A DNA stretch of 64,000 bases from Poronia punctata (GCA_022579005.1 MU401494.1:170460-234459), one strand, 5' to 3'. Shown: positions 43,501 through 54,556, counted from the stretch's first letter. Notes: a model not told the origin generated them from the sequence alone. Program-made: numbers and translations.

Positions 43501-43659
43501 AAGTATAGCCCCATGGTCACTGCCCCATTGACCATTGCCCATTGCCCGCATTGATACTCACTTCACACTGCCGTCTTCACGTGAGTAACAATAGAAGGCG
43601 GTGTATTTTTGTTGTTTTGTGTGTGGCAGAAAAGGCTAGCCGAGTGTCTATATCTACCC

Positions 43660-43790
43660 ACAACCTTCCCACACTTTTCACCTTCTTCTCTTCTCTTTAT
43701 TTCTTCACATCCATCTTCTCTCTCTTTCTCCCCTTCCATCTTCTATCTCCCATCCTTGTTTCTTCTTCTCGTCTTTCATCACCGTCAACG
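43660..43790 (+). promoter_or_regulatory. CT-rich tract, likely core promoter of the plus-strand unit to its right
   Basis: About 130 bases almost free of G on the plus strand, made of TTC/TCT runs. Fungal promoters of well-expressed genes often have such a pyrimidine tract just before the transcription start. The first canonical plus-strand intron begins at 43987, which fits a start near 43.8 kb. Inference. Confidence 0.45.
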
Positions 43791-44856
43791 AGAAGCCATC
43801 ACTTCTCCCCTTCATCCAAGTTGCAAAGCGTTGCAGTGCTTGTTAAGAAATAATGTTCGCCGACCCATCTCTCTGACATCTCCTTCTCTAATCCTTTCTT
43901 GTTTATCTTCTGCCGCCTCTACAGATACTAACAGTTAACAGAAGTTCACAACGGCGTTGTTGTCAACACTGCACCTACGGTTGAAAGTAAGTCTCCCATG
44001 TTTTCCACTCCAATTGCCATCTATTCCATTCTGTATATTCTTTTCTATGAAAACTCCCGTGGCAACTCTGCATGCCTTTGTGCTATATGCACTCGCCGAC
44101 CTTTCATCCTCTCTACGTTGCCAATTAAATTCGGGTTTCTATCCTATCTATACTTTGATCCGCTTTCGCTCGGCGCATTTCCCTGCATCGGCGCGTTGAC
44201 ATTTATACCAATTGGGAGACGACGATGTTAACTTGGGATGACAGACCAAAACCGCAGGAAAACAGCAACACTACCTACGCTGCAAGTGTCTTGTTGCGGC
44301 TGTGTGTGTCCGGGTCGCCGCCGATATGGCTCAGCTGTAAGTGAACCCGTCTATCTCTCTTTATATACAAAGTCAAAAATGTTGCGTTTTCTTTCTCTTG
44401 TCTGGGTTTGTTTCAGACAGCACCCCAATCCTGTTGGCGCTTCTTCATGAACCAAAAAAAAAATCACTTATGAGGTATTCTAACGACATCAATTGCACCT
44501 AGCGTGCCGTTGCCACACCCTGCTTGTGCCTCTCTTTCCTTGATCAACCACAAGGTAGAGAAAAGAGCAGCTTAGCCATTCCGGTTAAGTAAAGATTCGG
44601 ATTCCATCGGTCCTGAGTGACGCTCAATGCCCACATCAAACACAACCAAGACTAATGTCCTCCAAGAGTTGATGGGTACGATGTGGTGTCGCTCCTTGGT
44701 TAGTTTCTCTATTTTGCCCCCGTTTTCCTCTTTTATTTTTATTTTTTATATTTCTCCCTTCTGAGCTTTTTCTCTGGACATATCCTACAACAGACGAAAA
44801 CTAATGTCTTCATGTTACAAAACAGGGAAGTAATCGAACCCAAGAACAACTGTGGT

Positions 44857-44882
44857 TGTCTGGCTTTCACCATTGCCAGACA
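44857..44882. repeat. Short inverted repeat (hairpin)
   Basis: Arms TGTCTGGC and GCCAGACA, 8 bp perfect, 10-base loop. Outer bases (ACTGTG...AACACAGT) could extend the structure. Confidence 0.7.
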
Positions 44883-45278
44883 TTCGACACAACACAGTCC
44901 CAAGACTCCCAAGACCCCAGTTCCTTTGCCACTTTTCGCTCATCCAGAACAGTGGCTGGGTCTGTCTCCCCCCCCTTCCCCCCCCTTCCCCCCCCCTCTC
45001 TCTCCGTAAGGAGTTGAGGTTGAGAATAGCCATGTTGGAGTAACCTTCCGACATTGGACAAAGGTGATTGACGTGCTTCGTCTTCTCTCGCCTACCCTCC
45101 CGCCTTGCTTCCCTCGACCATGGCACGGTGCCGGCTCTCTTCTGGTATCACAAATGCCAGAAAATCCGACCCGGGTTCAATGCTCCCTGGTGTCTTCTTG
45201 TTCAAACACATCAAGAAGAACACGAGAGAGGGAAGTTTATGGTTGAGGTACTCTTCCTCAATCATATCCTGTGTCGGG

Positions 45279-45309
45279 CTAGTTCTCTTCGACATCATGA
45301 AGAGACTAG
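45279..45309. repeat. Short inverted repeat (hairpin)
   Basis: Arms CTAGT-T-CTCTTC and GAAGAG-ACTAG, 11 pairs with one bulged T, loop GACATCAT. Confidence 0.65.
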
Positions 45310-46373
45310 AAGTTGGGTGAGAGGGTCTAGCCACCGTCTTGTTCGGACTATATAAGCCGACAGGCGGCGTGGGGGTCATATACATGGACAACACGATCCA
45401 TGTTGCAGGTGGTGAGTCCCCCCTCTTCCTTCCTCTTAAGTCTGCATTCTGACCTCATATATAGAAGACCAGTGGCGCCTTTATCATCGACGACAACAAT
45501 AACGAACCGTCTGTTGTCGCCCCCGCCCCCGGATGGGCCCGGTGCCCTGTCGTTCTGTCGTTCTGTTACACCAAACAGGACGATGACAACGACGTACCGT
45601 CTGAAGCTACACCCGCTCTTGACTCGGTCCCGTTCCTGCTGTGCTCCCTTTGCATAGACGGCAAGAAATGCGTATGTCTTCACCACTTGTCATCCATTGC
45701 CCTCATTTTACTTATTACGGCTTCTGACCCCTTCTCAAGACCCAGTGAAACACACTGACGTCGACAGACAACAACAACGAACCGTCGTGCCATCTCGCCA
45801 CTAGGTCCGGTGCCCTGGTTTTCCTCTCTTTCAACATAGAAAGGATAACGACGACGATAGTAATCGTCCGCTGTATTGGCAACTACTAAACCGGTGTGTG
45901 GTGCGGCGCCCAACTCTTCGTATCCCTGAATCTGGAAACGATGACAAGTCTCCACCATCCCATCGGCAACGACGATGATGAAGACGGAGACGACAGCTGT
46001 GATCAACAGTACAACATCTGCTGGTCACAACCCTGCGGCCAAATGGTCAGATCATGGATGTGCCGGTCAATACCTACTTGCCAATTCCGAATCAAACCTC
46101 GGCTCACATATGACTCGGCGGTCCCCTCCCCTCCCTTGCAAGAACTCAACAGTTCCTTGCAAGAGTCCCCTCTCCAGACCGTACCCATGTTCCTTTAGGA
46201 CATGGACGTCGACTCGCTTGTCTGTCTCTCTCTCTCTCTCTCTCTTCTCTCCCCTCCTACACAGCCATGGGTTTCGAAACTTGCCTACGATATCCTACTC
46301 GACAAGGCCTTCCTCCAACTCATCTGTCGACTACCTCCCATTTTCGATTGCACTTTGGGAAAGGGGGAATCTG

Positions 46374-46670
46374 CACCAGAAAACCTGCTTGGTTACTGGT
46401 TGGCATCATTGCCTTTGCAGACTCCTTCGTCCGGATGGGACGGGGCCTCGCAGATCCTCCATGTCTGCCGGTTGGAGAAGGAGAATTGCACCAGTCAACC
46501 TGCTTGGTTACTGGTTGACTTTATTGTCAATGCAAACTCCTTCTCCGTCATGGGGTGTCTGCCGGTGGGAGAGGGAAATTGCACCAGATAACCTGCTTGG
46601 TTCCTGGTTGACTTTATTGTCAATGCAAACTCCTTCTCCATGTCTGCCGGTGGTGGGTGGCTGTTATGGA
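46374..46670. repeat. Three tandem copies of a roughly 95-115 bp unit
   Basis: Copies begin GCACCAG at about 46374, 46488 and 46582. Each continues AACCTGCTTGGTT, then CTGGTTG, then a CTCCTTC segment and TGTCTGCCGGT. The copies differ by substitutions and small indels. Confidence 0.8.
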
Positions 46671-47027
46671 CGTAGCCGATGCTGTTATTGTCTTCGGCTC
46701 GGGGTGCTTTTCTCTCTCTCTTCCCACAACAGGGAGAGAGAGATACGCGGCGGTTACTCCATATAACCAATGGAGTCCGAGGGGGGCCTCCGAAGGCACT
46801 TACAACGCCACCAGAGAGAGGTGGTAAAGAGTGGAGGGATACTTTCGTGCGATCCTTGTACGAACAAGTGCAACACCCCGCGTGGTTCTCCGCTTCCTTT
46901 CCGCGACTGCCTCCATATCGAGAATTACCAGAATGGCAAATGGCGCTTGTGCTTCATGCGTCTTCCAGTCTCACGGTCGCCGTTGCACACACTACGTCGA
47001 TCCCAGTCACCATTCTTCTCTCCACCA

Positions 47028-47109
47028 ACCACTGTGTTACAACATACACAGTGGTCTGTCTCATCCCCACCACCACCTCCTGGCCACTGGGTAACAACAT
47101 ACTCAGTGG
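47028..47109. repeat. Pair of related hairpins
   Basis: First: arms ACCACTGTGT (47028-47037) and ACACAGTGGT (47046-47055), 10 bp perfect, loop TACAACAT. Second: arms CCACTGGGT and ACTCAGTGG within about 47084-47109, loop AACAACAT, one G-T mismatch or wobble. The loops are nearly identical. Confidence 0.7.
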
Positions 47110-47257
47110 TGATCATCTTCCTTCCTTGGGGTTGGGAAAGTGTTGATACGCGGTTCTTTTGTGCGTTTATTCAACAGTCAACTGCACATTCTTTCATCCT
47201 CCGTTCTCTACTTCCCTTCCACTCTGGGAACTTTCTCTGCGGTGACCTCCACGGTTC

Positions 47258-47353
47258 CTCGGAACTGTAGAGCAAAAGGACAACATGTTCTCGGAACTGT
47301 AGAGCAAAAGGACAACATGTTCTCGGAACTGTAGAGCAAAAAGACAACATGTT
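47258..47353. repeat. Three tandem copies of a 32-bp repeat
   Basis: Unit CTCGGAACTGTAGAGC followed by AAAAGGACAACATGTT. Copies start at 47258, 47290 and 47322; the third has one G to A change. Confidence 0.9.
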
Positions 47354-47399
47354 CTCGGGGTTAGAGAGAGCCCAAACAGCAATGCCGCTTCAGGGCCCG

Positions 47400-47532
47400 A
47401 AATTACGAAGGAGGTCCCTTTGTAATTTTGGGTTCCCATGCCCCAACGGGGATGGAAGACATCGGAGGCGCCCGAGTTCGAACAAGTCGGGTGGTGCCCG
47501 CTGATGATGGAGGAGGTCCCTTCGTCATTAGC
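47400..47532. repeat. Two tandem hairpins with the same loop and covarying stems
   Basis: Copy 1 (47400-47428): arms AAATTACGAAGG and CCTTTGTAATTT, 12 pairs with one G-T. Copy 2 (47500-47532): 14 pairs with three G-T, arms GCTGATGATGGAGG and CCTTCGTCATTAGC. The loop is AGGTC in both. The surrounding unit is duplicated with a period of about 101 bp. Confidence 0.8.
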
Positions 47533-48235
47533 AGTTCACATGATACACCGACAAAAATGGAGGATATCCGAAGCACCTAATTATGACAAATCGGTTTCAG
47601 CAAGCACAAGTCGCCCTTACTCATCGATTTCGACGACAATTCGGCTGGATTCTCATGGTTTCAGTGTCTTGTCACAACAACAACAACACCCTGTTCCCAT
47701 CCTCACCTATACTGGGTTACACTGCTTGTGTATCCAGTATAGTCGTGTCGTGGACCGGTCTGGTTCGATCTGTCCCCCCCTGTTCTCGTGTTCAAACACC
47801 ACACGATGAACGAGTTCACCTTTCCCCGCTGAACTTTGCTAAAAATCCATTCTCTCTGCTTGAGAGATAGGAGCAAAGGCTTAGTTCGATGGTTATTAGG
47901 ACTCAAGGGCTGGGATGGTAGGGAGGGGAGAGGATTGGTCATGGGTGATCTCACCCCTTGACTGTAAGTTTAGAGATTTCAACACCTGACTTTTCTTTTT
48001 TTTGGCTAATTCTTCGTCAGCTTTCTTTCTTTCTTTCTTTCCTTCCTTCCTTGCTTTTCCTGTGTGGCCACAACACAACACACAGGTCTAGCTTGGAGGA
48101 AGCTTGTCTTCACCCTACAATTGGGCGTGCGCCTGCTTGGACACGATGACAACTCCGGCCTCGTCGATCCACCTATTGTCGCCGGTGCCCTCCTCTCCTC
48201 GTCTTGGATCCTGCGAAATTTCCCTCACGCAACTT

Positions 48236-48690
48236 CCGTATCAACCATGCGACCCTGCTTGGGTTGTTGGTGTGGTATTGTCGTTGTTGTTGTCCACGGA
48301 ACGGGTGGGGATGAAAGAGAGAGGTACCAAAGACATGATCGATGTGTTATCCAATCCACAAGGCGCAGACTGGAGGTTAGTGTCCTCCCTCTCTATCAGC
48401 TGTTGTTTCTTTCTGCTCAGATTTACTGACCAGTTTTCAGTGTCCAGTCAAAACATTTAGTCGGCGCTGGCGGCGAAACAAGAACAATATCGGCGACACA
48501 TCTACCATGCGACCCTGCTTGGGTTGTTGGTTAGGTGTTGTTGTTGATGTTCAGGAGTGGTCGGGGACGACTGGGGAGGGATGGGGATGATGTGTTACCC
48601 TATTCACAAGGTGTGGTCTGGAGGTCAGTGCCCTCTATCAAGTACTTCTTGTTTCTGTCAAACTTACTGACAAATATTCCACCTATCTAG
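48236..48690 (+). repeat. Duplicated exon-intron cassette
   Basis: Two copies of a unit that begins ACCATGCGACCCTGCTTGG, continues through a GT-rich exon, and ends with an intron (48376-48440 and 48624-48690) that has GTTAGT/GTCAGT donors and a TACTGAC branch site in both. The intron was duplicated together with its exon. Confidence 0.75.
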
Positions 48691-48705
48691 TCGGTCAGCG
48701 GGTGG

Positions 48706-48925
48706 TCCATTCCGTCAACAAGGAATGGATACTCCCCCCGCCGAGAAAATTGCATCGATGACAACCCATCGATGCAATCAAGACACACTGGTCGGCCGGC
48801 CGGTTTTGTCCAGTGTCCATTCCATCAACAAGGAATGTGTACATGCCTCAACCCGAAATTGCATCGATGAAATCCCATTGATGCAATTAAGACACGTTGG
48901 TCGGCCGGCCCGGCTTGGAGGGATT
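48706..48925. repeat. Two tandem copies, each with two hairpins
   Basis: Period about 112 bp. Hairpin a: TCCATTCC/GGAATGGA (48706-48729), and CATTCC/GGAATG (48818-48837), loops (G/A)TCAACAA. Hairpin b: TTGCATCGATG/CATCGATGCAA, loop ACAACC (48750-48777), and AATTGCATCGATG/CATTGATGCAATT, loop AAATCC (48857-48888). Each copy ends in GGTCGGCCGGCC. Confidence 0.85.
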
Positions 48926-49894
48926 GTCCATGACAACAACAATCCTTCTTCCGCAGTTAGTGTTGCGTGCGCGTGCCGCTTCACTGAAAAGAGCTCCCAG
49001 AAGACATTGGGAAGGGTGCACAACCCGAACTCAATGTTGTCCAATAAGCTCAAAGTCAAGCACAACTTGGGTTTGCGTCTTTCCTGGGAAAGCACTGAGG
49101 AAGGGGAAAGGGAAGGGCACTAGGGAGTTTTTCCACCAATTTACTTTGCTGGCCTCTCGCTGGGAACACTGCTTGTGTCCCGTGATGTCTGCGTGGTCGT
49201 GGTGATGGTGATGGTGGCTGGACGATGATGTGTTTCATGGAGGCAACATATTCCGTGAACATGGAGAAACCACCCGACGATGTTTCGCGACATGTCGAAT
49301 CTAAAGCACCTGGTGGTTGGTTCCCCTTCTGCTTTCTTACACGCTCAGCAGTTCAAACCAAGGGAAGTTGTCAAGAAGAGTGAGTCTGATGATACTCATC
49401 ACTCAGTCAGACGTTGGTCCAGGTCCCGTCAAGCACCAACTATATCAAGGCATCAAGGGACGGTTCGTCAAGACAGTGCGTATATACTCTGTCTATCCAT
49501 CCAACTAGGTATCACAATGCTAACTACTACCTACCTTACTTGACAGGATTTTCACCACTCCAGATACTGTGACCAAAGAAAAAATGCCCGCACGCCAGAG
49601 TCAGGCAAGAACAAGACGAACTTTAAACGAAAACAAACACGATATCAACACATCGTGTTTGGTCCCGGCCGCCTCGCCAAACAACCATCCCCATCCTCAG
49701 AACCTTGGATGAGCAGTACTCCCGATGATGATGACCTCAACATGAAATACCCATGTTGATTTTTCTGAGGGCCCTCGCAACTGCTTCTAGCCTCATCACG
49801 CTGTTGACAGTGTTTTGAGAAGAAGATGACGGTTGATGGCTTTGCCTTGGACTGTGTGTGATATTCCAGTTGCATGGAGACTTCCTGGGGCATT

Positions 49895-50215
49895 GATTGG
49901 GACATTGCTTATGTCCCAACCCCATCGTCTGTCTGTCTTGTCTGGGGGCCGCAGTCACTGTGGACGGCAAATACCACTGCCGTGGTCGGGGTTGGGTTTG
50001 GCTGTGGGAATCGACCAAATAAACCTTGGTCTGATTCGGATGACGAAGACGAAGTTGATGGTGTGGGGGTTCTGGGACATTGCTTATGTCCCAACCCCAT
50101 CGGCTGTCTTTGTCTAGGGGCAGCAGTCACTGTGGACGGCAAATACCACTGCCGTGGTCCGGGTCGGGTCTGGTTGCGGGAATCGACCAAATAAACCTTG
50201 GTCCGATCCAAATGA
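49895..50215. repeat. Two tandem copies of a 176-bp unit with a hairpin
   Basis: Each copy begins with arms TGGGACAT/ATGTCCCA, loop TGCTT (49897-49919 and 50073-50093). It then carries CAGTCACTGTGGACGGC and AATCGACCAAATAAACC. In one plus frame both copies read GHCLCPNPI...VTVDGKYHCRG...ESTK-stop. A third, shorter relative of the hairpin lies at 49162-49181. Confidence 0.85.
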
Positions 50216-50537
50216 TGAGGATGGCGAACAACGAATCGGGTAACGAAGAGAATGTTGGTGTTGTGGGGGGGGGGGAGGTTTGCCAGTAAGTTGCTTACAC
50301 GATATTCCCCTATATCTTTCGGTTTATGCTAATGATTTTGATACACCAGCTTCACAGGTAATAACCTGCATAGTTCTGGCCGGCCAATGACCAAGTACCG
50401 GCTTGTGACACACCATACGACGGTCGGTCTGTTTCTCGAAGACGTTCAGAGTCCCTTGTCAGCGGCCAAGTAAACGGCAACCAGGTACGGTGGTCATGTC
50501 AATAGGTGACACACCAGGTCCCTGTCATGGAGACAGG

Positions 50538-50755
50538 AGAAGGTTAGAGGAAGGAGGAAGAGAGGATCATGAGGAGGAAAACTGAAAAGAAGAAAACAAA
50601 AACAAAAAGAAGAAGAAAAGAAGAAAAAAGAGAAAAAGGAAGAAAAAAGAGAAAAAGGAAGAAAAAGAAAATGAAAAAGAAAAAGAAAAAAGAAGAAAAA
50701 AAAGAAATAAAGAAAGAAAAGAGAATGGATAAAAAAGAAAAAGGACAAGAAGAAT
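50538..50755 (+). repeat. Polypurine (GA-rich) tract
   Basis: About 200 bases almost exclusively A and G on the plus strand, built from AAGAAAA and GAAGAAG units. The Lys/Glu and Phe/Ser reading frames through it are low-complexity artefacts. Confidence 0.85.
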
Positions 50756-50864
50756 GATCCCTCCCTCTCGACGTTCTACAATACCGCAGAGCAAATACTA
50801 GACAGCCAGAATTTGCCTCTGCCGTTCCCGCAAACTCGATTCCAACCTTTCGAGTTTGTTCAGT

Positions 50865-51077
50865 TTCGGGAGAGATGACATTGAGCGTTTCGATGTCGAC
50901 ACAGACCACACGATCAACATCTGTCGTTTGTCTTTCTTCCCCTTTGGTTCACCGCCAAAGGGGGGAAGTGGAAGTTCCGAGAGGGATGACATTGAGCGTT
51001 TCGATGTCGACACAGACGACAGTGTCACGCTCTCTCGTCCGTCGTTATCTCCCTTTGGTTCACCACCAAAGGGGATA
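50865..51077. repeat. Two tandem copies of a 116-bp unit ending in a hairpin
   Basis: Each copy starts GATGACATTGAGCGTTTCG (frame RDDIERFDVDTD). The hairpins are CCCCTTTGG/CCAAAGGGG, loop TTCACCG (50939-50963), and CCCTTTGG/CCAAAGGG, loop TTCACCA (about 51050-51073). In frame the hairpin reads PFGSPPKG in both copies. Confidence 0.85.
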
Positions 51078-51650
51078 AAAAGGGGGGGGCGGGGGGTGAC
51101 CCTTCTTCCCACGCATCTTCTCCTTCCAAAACCCGAAGAAGAAGTTTGAGGCCCCGAAGCCTAGGTTGTTTGTCATGCAGAAACGTCGGGCGACCAGTTC
51201 ATGTTTTATGATGACTCTGCACGATAGTGACATGGGCGAGGGCGAGGGTGAGGGTGACAGATTCCACGTACAATTCACGCCAGGGTCTGAGTCGAAAGTT
51301 CAGATGGCCGAAATGTGGAAGACTCCGTCCGGGATTTAATGCCCATATAAAACACTCTCGGGATTGCGGCAACCATCGGGACCTCCTTGTTGGTGAATAT
51401 TTGAGTAAAGATATGGTTAGTTTATCCCTTCCTTTTCCTTTTCCTTTTTCATTTCCCTCTCTCGCTTCTGATTAAGAAAATTAACGATTTTATGTTTCAA
51501 TACAGGGATGGACCATTCAACCTCACTTCGACTTCTGCCTTTCCGACGCAACCCGACTCGACTGGGACGCACATGAAGAAGAGCCCTCAGTCAACGTCTC
51601 TGCTCCGGCTGTACCGCCGTTGCCCCAAGAAGCTTAAAGACGATGTCCTT

Positions 51651-51836
51651 CTCTCCCTTCGGTTTACCGCCGAAGGGGAGACGTGTTCTGCCGGGAATCC
51701 AAAGCAGACCAAAAGGGAGCCGATGTCACAGCTCCAGTTTTACCGCTGTTGCCCAAAAGGCTTCAAAACGATGTCTCTCCCCCCCTTCGGTTTACCGCCG
51801 AAGGGGAGACATCTGCTGCCAAGACTCGCAGCAGAT
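51651..51836. repeat. Hairpins of the PFGLPPKG type and a 9-bp perfect hairpin
   Basis: Arms CCCTTCGG/CCGAAGGG, loop TTTACCG (51655-51677), and CCCCTTCGG/CCGAAGGGG, loop TTTACCG (51782-51806). Next to the second is ATCTGCTGC/GCAGCAGAT with an 8-base loop (51811-51836). Confidence 0.85.
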
Positions 51837-52126
51837 ATAGACGGTGGTCGACATCAAGCCACCGAGGGGCACCTGGGGTGTGTCGTCCTCCTTTCCCTGG
51901 CTTCGACGCACCGTCGTTGCCCCAGGAAGGTATTTCGCCCTATGGGGTAATATACAACCCCTTCGGAAGCCGAGATCAACAGCAAAGACTACGAGTATGC
52001 GAATCGTAGCATAGACACAACCGGCCAATTCTGTCCTTTGCTCGGCGACATGGCATGGGGAGCATTGTTGTCCCAACCCAATGACAACCAAGGACTGGGA
52101 TCAACCATTCTCAGCCAGACATTCCG

Positions 52127-52155
52127 GTTGCCTTTGCACTACCCGCAAAGGCAAC
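52127..52155. repeat. 11-bp perfect hairpin
   Basis: Arms GTTGCCTTTGC and GCAAAGGCAAC, loop ACTACCC. It is related to the hairpins at 52809 and 52973 but has the last stem pair swapped (G-C to C-G). Confidence 0.85.
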
Positions 52156-52300
52156 GATGAAAACAAAGAGGCTCTCGATTACTCGGTGCCGGGGGGTCGC
52201 TCGAAAGACCTGGGTAATCACATGGCTTCTTCCGAGTCAATGCCATAACCGCATGACCCGGGGTGTGGGCGGGCCCTTCGCTCGACAGGGGCGGGCATAA

Positions 52301-52365
52301 GCGGGTGGATCATCCACCGATTCCACTCGCCTCGACCGTCCCATAAGCGGGTGGATCATCCACCG
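52301..52365. repeat. Two tandem copies containing a near-perfect palindrome
   Basis: GGTGGAT and ATCCACC separated by one base, at 52304-52318 and 52350-52364. Period 46 bp. Confidence 0.8.
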
Positions 52366-52808
52366 ATTCCCCTCGTCTCGACGTCGCCAGAACGATGAAG
52401 AGGACCACCTGGGCAATGCCATAGCGAGACTCCGATCGAGCTCGAGAATTTACCGGCCCCTCCCGCTCCTCAAACTCGTAAGTATATATCCATGTCTGCG
52501 ATATTTTCTTACAAGAAAAGGGGGAGTGATGAACTAACACGAATAAACAGCATCCAAACCATTGGAGAAGAGGGCTGGGCTGAACTCAACCCTTGCATTT
52601 GAGAGCGACCTTCGAACTGCCGCCACACGACCGGTGCCAATGCCCCTACCCAGAACCACGGCTCTTCTTCCACTGGAGTCTCTACCCAACCATTCGGTTC
52701 CCAATGCCAACCACGGGTTGTACTCCTACGGCTAGCCCTGCATCCCTGGCTCTCCTTTCTCGACAGGTCATTAGTTACTCTTGGAATAACCCACTTGGGT
52801 GGCTGTCC

Positions 52809-52999
52809 TTTGCCTTTGGCCCACCACCAAAGGCAAATATCTTGCCATATAGAAGTCGCGATTTTGGAGGACTACACGGCAATGTTGTGGCGTGCACCGA
52901 GTCCTGATCAAGACTGAAGCCGCTCTTGGGAAGGACTGAAGTCGAAAGGAGAGTTCTGCCAGCCCACTGTGGTTGCCTTTGGTCGACCACCAAAGGCAA
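52809..52999. repeat. Two hairpins in a duplicated unit of about 165 bp
   Basis: Arms TTTGCCTTTGG/CCAAAGGCAAA, loop CCCACCA (52809-52837), and TTGCCTTTGG/CCAAAGGCAA, loop TCGACCA (52973-52999). Following sequences (ATATCTTG, GACCGCTCTTGG-like) are also shared. Confidence 0.85.
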
Positions 53000-53454
53000 A
53001 ATATCTTGACCAACAAAAGTCAAGATCCTGGAAGCACCACTCGGCGATTTGGTGTCGTCGCGGCAAATCAAACCCAAAAGCAAGACCGCTCTTGGAATGG
53101 AAAAGGGAGGAGGCCCATGACATTCGAACGCGATGGTAAGTGAAGCTCTCTTTACCAATCCCAAGCATAACATACATACAACGTAACTAACATCCTCATC
53201 TTAAACAGAAGCACTTTGTGCCGAGCGTTGGAATCTCGATTGTAGACCGGGCCCTGGACCCGAGGCTGTTATCCAAACACGCCGCAGTAAGTTACCTAAG
53301 CCATGCCATATATATTTGTCCTGTCCCATCATAACTAACTCACATCTTTTCCAACAAGACTAGGTCGTCCCCCCCTCCCCCCTTTCAGGATACACAACAG
53401 TATCCCTGATCGGGTCCCCAGTCAAACTTTCCTCCTTCACCTGATTTTCGGGTT

Positions 53455-53700
53455 GGTGCGATACCACAACAGGTATTTCGCACCATTACAAGGGCGCAAG
53501 TCGCCATCCTCCCCTTCCCTTCCCGCTGGCCGATAACCAAACCAGCAAGGCTGGTACTCTCGGCGGTCAACCCAACCGACATCGCCAGCGCATGGTGTTG
53601 TGCGTGACAAGGACCCTGTTCCTGTGCGATGCCACAACAGGTATTCGCACCATTACAAGGGCGCAAGTCGCCACCGTTCCCTTCCCTTCCCACTGGTGAA
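53455..53700. repeat. Duplicated segment with hairpins
   Basis: GGTGCGATACC/GGTATTTCGCACC (53455-53484) and GTGCGATGCC/GGTATTCGCAC (53624-53650), both with loop ACAACA. The following segment ATTACAAGGGCGCAAGTCGCC is shared up to the CTTCCCTTCCC part. Confidence 0.8.
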
Positions 53701-53991
53701 ATAACCACATCAGACGGCTCTCGGACAATCCACACCACCATCATCAACAACAACATTGTCTTGTTTGTGCGTTGGCACGGGGCCAATCTTGGTGGATAAC
53801 GCCAGAGGTTGCTTCAATCATGAGAACGTCCTCAAAGGTTATTTTCGCGCTGTTTGCTCTCCTTTTCGAGTTTTGCCCGATCCGAGGTATACGGCCCGTG
53901 CGTAAATATGCATTGACGTTGGCAACCCCAAACGTCGTATAGAACCCCCCGTGCAGAACACTGGTGGGTCGGTGTGGATGAAAGGTGAAAG

Positions 53992-54081
53992 GTGCACGAC
54001 TCCAAACCTGTCGTGCACGGTGGACAAGGGCATGGCTCTGGAACGTGACCGCGCTGTCGTGCAGAAAACACTGCCACGACA
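53992..54081. repeat. Two hairpins
   Basis: Arms GTGCACGAC/GTCGTGCAC, loop TCCAAACCT (53992-54018). The second is TGTCGTGCAG/CTGCCACGACA with one bulged C (about 54055-54081). Confidence 0.75.
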
Positions 54082-54382
54082 CCCCCCAACGTCTGGACAC
54101 TATGAGAGACTGTCGGGGCTTTGGTCGTGCTCAAAACGAAGCATTGACCAACGGCGTATCTGTCCTGCCCGTCGGGACAAAGAAGGGAAAGAGGATTGAA
54201 CTTGCTCCGGTTCTTTCGTACCAGCAACAATGACGACGAGAGGGAACTCGACGACTAGGTGCGACGAACCAGGGTGCATCCACCCAAGACTCATACAAAG
54301 TCATTGTGTGCCCTCTTTGCTCCCCCCCTCTCCTCCCCGCCCCCCAGAGCCTGTCAAGTAGTCGTCGCCATCGTAGCGGGAT

Positions 54383-54402
54383 ACGAGGTACTCATACCTC
54401 GT
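54383..54402. repeat. 8-bp perfect hairpin
   Basis: Arms ACGAGGTA and TACCTCGT with loop CTCA. Confidence 0.7.
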
Positions 54403-54556
54403 GCACTCCGATGGATTCTACCAAAACTTCGACAACAGCGGTGTCCCGGTGTCATGACGACTAGTTCTGAAGTTTTTAACCACCTCAGAATCCCAAAAGT
54501 TTCCCGGCAAGAACCCACCGTTTTTGCCTCGCAGCCACAAACAACGGCAACACCGG

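Noticed and set aside
50494..50909. Phe/Ser-rich minus-strand frames
   Set aside because: They read a low-complexity polypurine tract from the other strand.
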